Positions 15,295-22,765 of a stretch of DNA of 64,000 nucleotides are shown here, in pieces. Source of the DNA: Glaciecola flavus (GTDB lineage: Bacteria > Pseudomonadota > Gammaproteobacteria > Enterobacterales > Alteromonadaceae); contig NZ_JBHRSW010000004.1 of assembly GCF_042646125.1 (NCBI RefSeq), positions 422,011 to 486,010 on the forward strand, read 5' to 3'. How positions within the stretch are numbered: position 1 is the first letter of the stretch; each line of letters starts with the position of its first letter. The position numbers and the translations under genes are program-made. Under the pieces are notes generated by a model, which did not search any database, was not told the DNA's origin, and was given only the letters and a program-made list of their open reading frames with translations.

Positions 15295-17892
15295 TTAGTC
15301 TAAGCAATTAGTAAGCCAGTTCTCAACTGAGCTCAATGCCTTACTCAAATTTTCTGGCTGAGACCCACCAGCTTGTGCCATATCAGGACGACCACCACCT
15401 TTTCCGCCCACTTGACCGGCCAAGTGATTGACCAACTCACCCGCTTTAACTTTCGCCGTTAAATCTTTAGTCACACCAGTAATCAAGTTTACTTTTTCAC
15501 CGTTTTTTAATCCCAGAGCAATAACACCGCTACCTATTTGGTTTTTAAGGTCGTCGAGCATAGTGCGGAGTGATTTTGGCTCAACGCCCTCTAATTCAGC
15601 AACCAATACTTTTACACCTTTTACTTCAACAATCGCGTCCAAGAGGTCTTTTGACTTTTGTCCCGCCAATTTCTGTTTTAGTGTACTGAGTTCTTTTTCT
15701 AAATTTTTAGTATTTTGGATCTGTTGTTGTAACTTACTAACTAAGGATTTTTTATCTGACTTCAGCAAACTCGCCATAGAATACAGCAGGTCACTCTCCG
15801 ACTGCATGTAATCTAAGGCAGCTTCTCCAGTGACCGCTTCAATCCGCCGAACGCCAGCAGAAATACCGGCTTCCGACACGATCTTAAACACACCAATTTC
15901 ACCGGTATGCGCTACATGCGTACCACCGCAGAGCTCGGTAGAAAACTCTCCCATTTTTACTACACGCACATCGTCATCATATTTCTCGCCGAACAGTGCC
16001 ATCGCCCCAGAGGCCTTAGCAGACTCTAAATCCATTAAAGTAGTTTGCAGCGCGTGATTTTGTCGAATCTGTGCGTTCACAAGATTTTCAATGTTTGTGA
16101 GTTGTTCGCTGGATATGCTTTCAAAATGTGAAAAGTCAAAGCGCAATTTATCTGGGTCAACAAGTGAGCCTTTTTGCGTGACATGGTCTCCCAACAACTG
16201 TCTTAACGCGGCGTGGAGTAAATGCGTTGCTGTATGATTTAACTTGATCGCTGTTCGCCTAGTTGTGTCTACACACTGCTTGAGTTTGTCACCAACCGAC
16301 AATGTCCCTTTAACACGCGCGTTCAAGGCAAAGGCACTGCCTACTTTTTGAGTATCCTCAACAGTCGCGCTGCCGTTTTCGCCTTCAAGGTTGCCGGTAT
16401 CACCTACTTGACCACCCGACTCTGCATAAAAAGGCGTTTGTTGAAAAATGATCGTTGCATCGACATCGGTGGCACTGTCCACATTGTTCCCGTCAACGAC
16501 AATTTGCTTAATGTTTGCCGTACCATTGACTTGTTCATAGCCGGTAAACTCGGTTTCCACTTCTGTTCTGATCACGTTATTGTAATCAGCACCAAATTTC
16601 CCAGCCGCTTGAGCCATCTCACGTTGCTTTTGCATGGCGACTTCAAAGCCTGCCTGATCAACTTCATAACCTTGTTCTCTTGCTACGTCGTTGGTGAGAT
16701 CAACTGGAAACCCATAGGTATCATAAAGTTTAAATGCAAGTTCACCTGGTATTTTATCGCCCTCTAAAGACTTCAGTGCATCAGTTAAAATACCCATCCC
16801 TCGAGCTAAGGTATTTGAAAACTGCTCTTCTTCAAGTTTTAGCACTTTTTCGATCATCGCTTGTTGACTAGTCAGTTCAGGGTAAGCCGCCCCCATTTCG
16901 TCTGCCAAGGTTTGCACTAGCTTATAGAAAAAGATGTTCTCGCAACCCAGTTTATAGCCATGGCGCACGGCTCGTCGAATAATACGACGCAGCACATAAC
17001 CTCTTCCCTCGTTCGACGGCATCACGCCATCAGCGATTAAGAAGCTACAAGAACGAATATGATCGGCAATAACACGCAAGCTTTTGCTCGTGATGTCATC
17101 GGTGCCAATGATTGCCGCTGCGCTCTTGATCAAGCTTTGAAAGAGGTCAATTTCGTAATTGGAATGCACATCTTGTAAAATAGCCGAAATTCTCTCTAAG
17201 CCCATCCCTGTATCAATTGAGGGTTTGGGAAGTGGTAACATTTCACCATCAGCTTGGCGGTTAAACTGCATAAATACCAAGTTCCAAATTTCGATAAAGC
17301 GATCCCCATCTTCTTCAGGCGATCCTGGAGGACCTCCCCAGATGTGTTCGCCATGATCATAGAAAATCTCGGAACAAGGGCCACAAGGACCGGTGTCTCC
17401 CATAGACCAAAAATTATCTGACGTCGCTATGCGTATAATTTTATTCTCTGGCAGACCAATTATGTTGTGCCAAATATCAAATGCCTCATCATCTGTGTGA
17501 TAAATCGTGACGAGTAACTTCTCTTTGTCTAAGCCCAATTCTTCGGTCAAAAAAGTCCATGCAAAGCGAATCGCGTCTTTTTTAAAATAATCACCAAAAC
17601 TAAAGTTACCCAACATTTCAAAGAATGTATGATGCCTTGCTGTATAACCGACATTTTCCAAATCATTGTGCTTACCACCGGCTCTAACGCAACGCTGAGA
17701 CGATACAGCACGTGTATAATCACGCTTATCCATGCCCAAAAAGACATCTTTAAACTGATTCATACCCGCGTTGGTAAACAACAAGGTCGGATCGTCATGT
17801 GGCACTAGAGAAGAGCTTTGTACAGCTTGGTGCTGATTTGCCTGAAAAAAGTCAATAAAGGCGCGTCTAATGTCAGCGGTGGAACGTGTCAT
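15295..17892 (-). CDS. alaS: Alanyl-tRNA synthetase
   Basis: 865 residues, normal for bacterial AlaRS. Class II catalytic core with motif 1 region HHTFFEMLGNFSFGDYFK, tRNA recognition domain, editing domain with zinc/water-coordinating HTATHLLH and CGGTHVAHTGEIG motifs, and the C-terminal C-Ala part with a coiled coil and the glycine-rich GGKGGGRPDMAQ sequence. Lies between recX (93 bases upstream) and csrA, and is transcribed with them on the minus strand. Confidence 0.97.
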   Translation of the reverse strand: MTRSTADIRRAFIDFFQANQHQAVQSSSLVPHDDPTLLFTNAGMNQFKDVFLGMDKRDYTRAVSSQRCVRAGGKHNDLENVGYTARHHTFFEMLGNFSFGDYFKKDAIRFAWTFLTEELGLDKEKLLVTIYHTDDEAFDIWHNIIGLPENKIIRIATSDNFWSMGDTGPCGPCSEIFYDHGEHIWGGPPGSPEEDGDRFIEIWNLVFMQFNRQADGEMLPLPKPSIDTGMGLERISAILQDVHSNYEIDLFQSLIKSAAAIIGTDDITSKSLRVIADHIRSCSFLIADGVMPSNEGRGYVLRRIIRRAVRHGYKLGCENIFFYKLVQTLADEMGAAYPELTSQQAMIEKVLKLEEEQFSNTLARGMGILTDALKSLEGDKIPGELAFKLYDTYGFPVDLTNDVAREQGYEVDQAGFEVAMQKQREMAQAAGKFGADYNNVIRTEVETEFTGYEQVNGTANIKQIVVDGNNVDSATDVDATIIFQQTPFYAESGGQVGDTGNLEGENGSATVEDTQKVGSAFALNARVKGTLSVGDKLKQCVDTTRRTAIKLNHTATHLLHAALRQLLGDHVTQKGSLVDPDKLRFDFSHFESISSEQLTNIENLVNAQIRQNHALQTTLMDLESAKASGAMALFGEKYDDDVRVVKMGEFSTELCGGTHVAHTGEIGVFKIVSEAGISAGVRRIEAVTGEAALDYMQSESDLLYSMASLLKSDKKSLVSKLQQQIQNTKNLEKELSTLKQKLAGQKSKDLLDAIVEVKGVKVLVAELEGVEPKSLRTMLDDLKNQIGSGVIALGLKNGEKVNLITGVTKDLTAKVKAGELVNHLAGQVGGKGGGRPDMAQAGGSQPENLSKALSSVENWLTNCLD

Positions 17893-17984
17893 GTATCTTC
17901 CTATGAAAAAAAATTTGGGTTCTGTTTTAGGTTCTATTTACGCCGCGCAAAGATAGCATGATGTGGCTTAGTTTTTAAGTAAAT

Positions 17985-18437
17985 TTAGAGGCTGCCAAAT
18001 ATAGTATTGATTTGTTCGTGCTCAAATCCTCGTTGTGCCAAAAATCGCTTTTGTTTTTGAATCAATGACCAATCAGTGGGTAAATCATCACCAAAGCGTT
18101 TTGCCCTTACTTCAGCCGCCAAGGCATACCAGTCAAACCCTTCTTCTTGAATGTATGTTTGGACTGAGGAAAACTCAATGTTGTTGGCTTGCAATTTTTG
18201 CGCAACGTACAGGGTGCCTTTGCCCTTATTGAAAGCGCTGTTGACGACACTTTCGGCATAACGCAAATCAGACTGAATGTGCTTGGCCGTAAACTGTGAC
18301 ACGACATCCTCGGCAATAGCCATCGGAATACCCGTCGTACTAAGTTTCTGGACCAACTCTGAAACCGAATGTTCTCGACGCGACAAAAGTTGCGTAACTT
18401 TGTACCTTGCCTTTTTAATTTGTTCTTCTTCGTTCAA
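17985..18437 (-). CDS. recX: Regulatory protein RecX
   Basis: About 150 residues with three RecX helical repeats: ARYKVTQLLSRREHSVSELVQKL, then DLRYAESVVNSAFNKGKG, and a C-terminal QKRFLAQRGFEHEQI. RecX inhibits RecA filament activity. The homology starts at about IKKARYK, so the TTG at 18437 is taken as start (E. coli RecX is 166 residues). The open frame runs on to 18875, but that extension is a translation of a large palindrome and is not protein-like. recA, normally immediately upstream, is absent here. No convincing LexA box was seen. Confidence 0.8.
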   Translation of the reverse strand: MNEEEQIKKARYKVTQLLSRREHSVSELVQKLSTTGIPMAIAEDVVSQFTAKHIQSDLRYAESVVNSAFNKGKGTLYVAQKLQANNIEFSSVQTYIQEEGFDWYALAAEVRAKRFGDDLPTDWSLIQKQKRFLAQRGFEHEQINTIFGSL

Positions 18438-18543
18438 TAAGTTGTGCCAACATCGATAAAATCTTAACAATAGTAGAAGAAATGATAGTCGAAATACAAG
18501 GGGCAGCGTGTCGTGCAGACACCTAAGACAGAATGATAACCAA

Positions 18544-18677
18544 GGGAGATATGATAAGACGGGGGGAGGTAAGGCATTGCAAAAACGCTGCAAGTACATC
18601 CATGTACGCTTATATTTTTCTTCCTTGAAAAATATATTTTGCAATGCCTTACCTCCCCCCGTCTTATCATATCTCCC
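18544..18677. repeat. Core-and-arm palindrome, copy 1
   Basis: Two exact 41-base inverted arms (18544-18584 and 18637-18677; arms start GGGAGATATGATAAG and include a run of six G) flank a 52-base core (18585-18636). The core contains two small hairpins, GTACAT-CC-ATGTAC and TTTTTC-TTCCTT-GAAAAA. The core, but not the arms, is related to those at 27550, 31968 and 43898. It lies in the 356-base gap between the divergent recX and FemAB-like genes; I see nothing else certain in that gap. Confidence 0.9.
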
Positions 18678-18793
18678 GTGGCTTGACGTCAATTGATTCT
18701 GAAGTCTGTCGTTGTTTTTGCAAGAAACATTGATCAAAAATACACAAACATTAGAATCAACTATAAATAAAACCTCATGGACTGGCGCCACAA

Positions 18794-19951
18794 ATGGATA
18801 CAAGCAAAACATACCGTTGGAAAATACTCCATGAGCTAGACGATATCTCTCACCTAAGCAAATCACTGATAGCAAAAACTAGCCCTTCTCCTTTTTCTTC
18901 ACTCGCGTTTTTGCACCTATTAGATACGAGTAACAGCACAGGAAAAGACAGTGGTTGGCAAGCGCATCACTTTTGTTTGTATGAAAATGAGACACCCGTC
19001 GCCTTTATCCCATGTTATCTCAAGCAACATAGCTACGGCGAATATGTTTTTGATCACGCTTGGGCTAATGCCTATCATCAACACGGTCTCGCTTACTACC
19101 CCAAATTACTCTGTGCCATTCCCTTTACACCGGTTACGACAAGCAAGGTACTGATTTCTGACAACACATCACTATCAGAAAAAGCGATATTGAATCATTG
19201 GCTAGAAAACAATGAATCAACTTTTCGCCAGTATTCCTCGCTTCACGCCTTATTCTTGCCAGCAGCCAGTACAGATGAATTTTCAGCCCAAGGGTTTCAT
19301 GAACGACTAAATGTCCAATTTGTTTTTTATAACAATGAATATCAATCATTTGACGACTTTTTACAGTCACTCAAATCAAGAAAAAGAAAGTCGATAAAAA
19401 AAGAGCGTCAAGCCTTGTATGCACAAGGCGTGTCGATAAAAAGGTTTTGTAGAGACCAAGTTTCGGCAAAATTAATCGATGATTTTTATACTTGTTACCA
19501 AGCCACTTATTTAAAACGTTCGGGTCATAAGGGTTACCTAACCCGTGCATTTTTCGAAGGTTTGCGTACCCATATGTCTGATAACATTATGATTAACGCA
19601 GCGTATAAAAACGATACGCTAGTTGGTGCTGCCTTGTTTTTCTTTGATGAACAGAGTTTATTTGGTCGCTACTGGGGAGCTTTGGAAGAGGTATCTGGGC
19701 TACACTTTGAATGTTGCTACTATCAGGGCATCGAATTTACGATTGAACAAAACATTAAAATTTTTAATCCAGGTACACAAGGCGAGCATAAAATTCTCAG
19801 AGGGTTTACACCCACACTTTGTCGATCGATGCACAAGATCGAGCATCCCGGATTTAACGAAGCAGTCGCAGATTTTGTGGCACGTGAACGACCACATATG
19901 CTGGAATATCTAGAAAATACGCAGTCACTTCTACCTTTTAAAGTTGAATAG
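18794..19951 (+). CDS. GNAT/FemAB-like protein of the DUF482 type
   Basis: 385 residues, no signal peptide, soluble. It resembles the peptidoglycan-biosynthesis/FemAB-like GNAT family (DUF482): LHELDDISHLSKS near the start, GLAYYPKLLCAIPFTPVT in the middle, a basic helix KSRKRKSIKKERQAL, and the C-terminal half FFDEQSLFGRYWGA ... YYQGIEFTIEQNIKIFNPGTQGEHK. The acyl or aminoacyl substrate is unknown. It is divergent from recX across the palindromic repeat. It looks monocistronic. Confidence 0.75.
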   Translation: MDTSKTYRWKILHELDDISHLSKSLIAKTSPSPFSSLAFLHLLDTSNSTGKDSGWQAHHFCLYENETPVAFIPCYLKQHSYGEYVFDHAWANAYHQHGLAYYPKLLCAIPFTPVTTSKVLISDNTSLSEKAILNHWLENNESTFRQYSSLHALFLPAASTDEFSAQGFHERLNVQFVFYNNEYQSFDDFLQSLKSRKRKSIKKERQALYAQGVSIKRFCRDQVSAKLIDDFYTCYQATYLKRSGHKGYLTRAFFEGLRTHMSDNIMINAAYKNDTLVGAALFFFDEQSLFGRYWGALEEVSGLHFECCYYQGIEFTIEQNIKIFNPGTQGEHKILRGFTPTLCRSMHKIEHPGFNEAVADFVARERPHMLEYLENTQSLLPFKVE

Positions 19952-20061
19952 CCATACAATTAAAATGACGTCATTGATACAATAAACATGGCCTTACTCT
20001 CTATAAGCTATATATCAATACCTTATTGAAGCATGGCCAAAATAAACACCTAAACGATAGA

Positions 20062-22146
20062 ATGAAAATAAAAATGAAAAAACACATTATTGCAATAGCC
20101 ATCGCAAGTACTTTTACTCTGAGCGCTTGTTCAAAACAAGACCAACCAGATAGCGCAAATACCGAAGTAGAATCGATAAGCACAGAAAAAGCTGAATTAG
20201 GTAGCTTTGGTGTTGATCTTAGCGCGCGTGACCTAAGTGTCAAACCTGGGGATGACTTTTTCCGCTACGCCAGTGGCACATGGTATGATAACTTCGAGAT
20301 GCCCGCCGATAAAACACGCTTTGGTGCCTTTGACGGCCTGCGCGAGCGAAGTGAAGAACGTGTAAAAGCCATTATTGAAGACGTAGCAAGCGTAGAGAAT
20401 AAAAACCTCGAACAAACCCTAATTGATACCTACTACACGTCCTACATGGACGTGGATACTTTAAACAAAAAAGGTATCAGCCCACTCCTGCCTACGCTAG
20501 CCGAGTTCAATGCCATCAGCAACACAAAAGAACTAGCCAAGGCCTTCGGTACAGCTTGGCTAAGCAATACCAACACGCCAATCTCGGCAGGCTTGGCTTT
20601 TAATCGCTTAGACCCCAATGAGTACCAACTCTCTGTGGGTGTCAGCGGATTGGGCTTGCCAGACCGTTCGTACTACCTGACTGAAGGTGAACGCTTTGAC
20701 AATATTCGAAAGGCATATAAAGCAAACATTGTCACGATGCTCGGGTTTGCCAATATTGCTGATGCAGAGCAAAAAGCCGAACAAATATTTGAATTAGAGA
20801 AAAAAATAGCTGAAATCCAATGGCCGCGAGAAAAGCGCCGCAATCGCGATTTAACGCTTAATCCCATCGACCGTGCTGAACTGTCTGACCGCTATCCACA
20901 ATTTGACTGGGATACTTTTTTTGCACCTTCGGGATTTGTCGTACCAAAACTAAACATCAGTCATCCTGAGCCAATTCTTCAAGTTATTCGATTAATTAAT
21001 GAAAGTGAATTGAGTACGTGGAAAGACTATTTGAGCTACCACTTGATAGTCGGCAATGCAAACATACTCTCCCAAGATATATTTGAAGCTAACTTCGAAT
21101 TTTATGGAAAAACACTCCGTGGACAACAAGAGCCAAGACCCCGATGGAAGCGCGCGGTTGCGTCCATATCTGGCACAAGCTCTTTGGGTTTCGCGCTTGG
21201 CAAGGTTTATGTAGATGAATATTTTCCCGCCTCTTCAAAAGCACAAATGAGTGAACTAGTTGAAAACCTGCGTAGCGCGCTCGAAGAGCGGATCAAAAAT
21301 TTGGACTGGATGGGAGAAGAGACCAAAGTCAACGCTCTGGCAAAACTTCATGCATTTAATCCTAAAATTGGTTACCCCGATGAATGGGAAAGTTTTGAAG
21401 GTCTTGAACTCAAAAAAGATGATTTATTCGGCAATACCTACGCGATGAGGAAATTCTTTCAAGCGAAAGCAGTGGAAGAAGAGCTAAAACCCACCAATAA
21501 AAATGATTGGTTTATGACTCCTCAAACTGTCAACGCCTACTACAACCCCTCATTCAACGAAATTGTGTTTCCTGCGGCCATACTACAGCCGCCATTCTTT
21601 GATCCCAACGCTGACCCTGCCGTTAATTATGGCGCTATTGGTGCGGTAATTGGTCATGAAATGGGGCACGGGTTTGATGATCAGGGATCTAAATCGGATG
21701 CGAATGGTATTCAACAAAACTGGTGGACAGACGAAGATCGCAAAGCTTTTGAAGCACGAACCTTACAACTTATCGAGCAATACAGTGCCTATGAGCCTAT
21801 TGAAGGCAATTTTGTCAATGGTGCCAATAGCCTAGGAGAAAACATAGGCGACGTCGGGGGATTGGCAATGGCCTACCATGCCTACAAGTTGAGTCTAAAG
21901 GGTAAAGAAGCACCGATAATAGACGGCTTAACGGGTGATCAACGCTTCTTTCTGGCGTGGGCACAGGTATGGCGTGAAAAACGCACAGAAGAGAGTATGT
22001 TGAACCAACTGAAAGCTGGTACCCATTCTCCCGGTCAATTTAGGGCTTTAGCGCCGCGCAATCACGATGCGTGGTACGAAGCCTTTGATGTGAAGTCAGG
22101 AGATGCACTATATCTCGCCCCAGAAGATCGCGTGCGTATTTGGTAA
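20062..22146 (+). CDS. M13-family zinc metallopeptidase, lipoprotein
   Basis: About 694 residues, neprilysin/PepO-like. The signal (MKKHIIAIAIASTFTLSACS) has a lipobox LSAC, so it is probably attached to a membrane on the periplasmic side. Domains: N-terminal M13 domain from PGDDFFRYASGTWYDN, and a catalytic domain with VIGHEMGHGFDDQGS (HExxH zinc motif) and ENIGDVGG (third zinc ligand Glu and the conserved Asp). Start at 20062 or 20074 cannot be decided because neither has a good ribosome binding site; an upstream ATG at 20026 would place charged residues before the signal. Cleaves peptides; natural substrate unknown. Confidence 0.88.
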   Translation: MKIKMKKHIIAIAIASTFTLSACSKQDQPDSANTEVESISTEKAELGSFGVDLSARDLSVKPGDDFFRYASGTWYDNFEMPADKTRFGAFDGLRERSEERVKAIIEDVASVENKNLEQTLIDTYYTSYMDVDTLNKKGISPLLPTLAEFNAISNTKELAKAFGTAWLSNTNTPISAGLAFNRLDPNEYQLSVGVSGLGLPDRSYYLTEGERFDNIRKAYKANIVTMLGFANIADAEQKAEQIFELEKKIAEIQWPREKRRNRDLTLNPIDRAELSDRYPQFDWDTFFAPSGFVVPKLNISHPEPILQVIRLINESELSTWKDYLSYHLIVGNANILSQDIFEANFEFYGKTLRGQQEPRPRWKRAVASISGTSSLGFALGKVYVDEYFPASSKAQMSELVENLRSALEERIKNLDWMGEETKVNALAKLHAFNPKIGYPDEWESFEGLELKKDDLFGNTYAMRKFFQAKAVEEELKPTNKNDWFMTPQTVNAYYNPSFNEIVFPAAILQPPFFDPNADPAVNYGAIGAVIGHEMGHGFDDQGSKSDANGIQQNWWTDEDRKAFEARTLQLIEQYSAYEPIEGNFVNGANSLGENIGDVGGLAMAYHAYKLSLKGKEAPIIDGLTGDQRFFLAWAQVWREKRTEESMLNQLKAGTHSPGQFRALAPRNHDAWYEAFDVKSGDALYLAPEDRVRIW

Positions 22147-22170
22147 TACTGGGCGTTATCTGTCGTTTGA

Positions 22171-22196
22171 GTATGGCGCTATATTTTGCGCCATAC
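22171..22196. terminator. Hairpin between convergent genes
   Basis: GTATGGCGC and GCGCCATAC form a 9-bp perfect stem with an AT-rich loop. It overlaps the last codons of the DUF938 gene and follows the M13 peptidase stop by 24 bases. There is no clear T-run, so the terminator call is tentative. Confidence 0.4.
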
Positions 22197-22763
22197 TAAC
22201 AGTAAATTGTTAGCTGGCATTTCATGTATATGCGACAGATTTAACTGAGGTGCCCAGGCGATCAACTCTTTTATATCGCGATAGCCTCCGCAACCTGAAG
22301 CAAGCAGCTTGTGATGAAAATCAATGTTGCTTTGACTACTAAATTCACCGTCAACGATGAATGGACCATATTGACAAAATACGCCGTCTTGCGGCAGATT
22401 GGCGTCAATAAGTGTCATCATGGCTTGTACTTCATGCTTTTGCATGATGTGCGAAGTATTTGCGCTAAATACCCCATCTATTGACGACTTCGGCCACAAC
22501 GCGTCCGGAAACTGCATAGGTATCGGCGGTAACAAATTGTCACTTGGGCGTTCGTTCATCCACATTTGAATACTTGGATGATATTCTTCTTGATCCGAAG
22601 TTTGCCATACAAGATGAGGCAAGTTAGGTGCAAAATGCACGGCATGTTGACCGGTGCCCGAGCCAATCTCCAAGACATGCTGAGTTTGACTAAACTCGAT
22701 TGACAAAATATCCAGAATGACCTGTTTGTTGTTTTCACACGCTTGGCTGAAAGGCTTGTCCAT
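22179..22763 (-). CDS. DUF938 SAM-dependent methyltransferase-like protein
   Basis: About 194 residues starting MDKPFSQACENNKQ, with the SAM-binding motif I VLEIGSGTGQHAVHF and later WPKSSIDGVFSANTSHIM. DUF938 proteins are class I methyltransferase-like; substrate unknown. The ATG at 22763 is two bases after the metH C-terminal gene stop, so it is the last gene of the metA-metH operon, which suggests a link to methionine/SAM metabolism. The open frame extends ten codons upstream into metH, but the start given is the one that matches the family. Confidence 0.75.
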   Translation of the reverse strand: MDKPFSQACENNKQVILDILSIEFSQTQHVLEIGSGTGQHAVHFAPNLPHLVWQTSDQEEYHPSIQMWMNERPSDNLLPPIPMQFPDALWPKSSIDGVFSANTSHIMQKHEVQAMMTLIDANLPQDGVFCQYGPFIVDGEFSSQSNIDFHHKLLASGCGGYRDIKELIAWAPQLNLSHIHEMPANNLLLVWRKI

Positions 22764-22765
22764 TA

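Noticed and set aside
16348..16767. Plus-strand open frame of 139 codons inside alaS
   Set aside because: Antisense shadow of a full-length conserved gene; no start signal or family resemblance.
18438..18875. N-terminal extension of recX to 296 residues
   Set aside because: The extension is a translation of a large palindrome and of a low-complexity upstream region; RecX homology starts only at about residue 147 of that frame.
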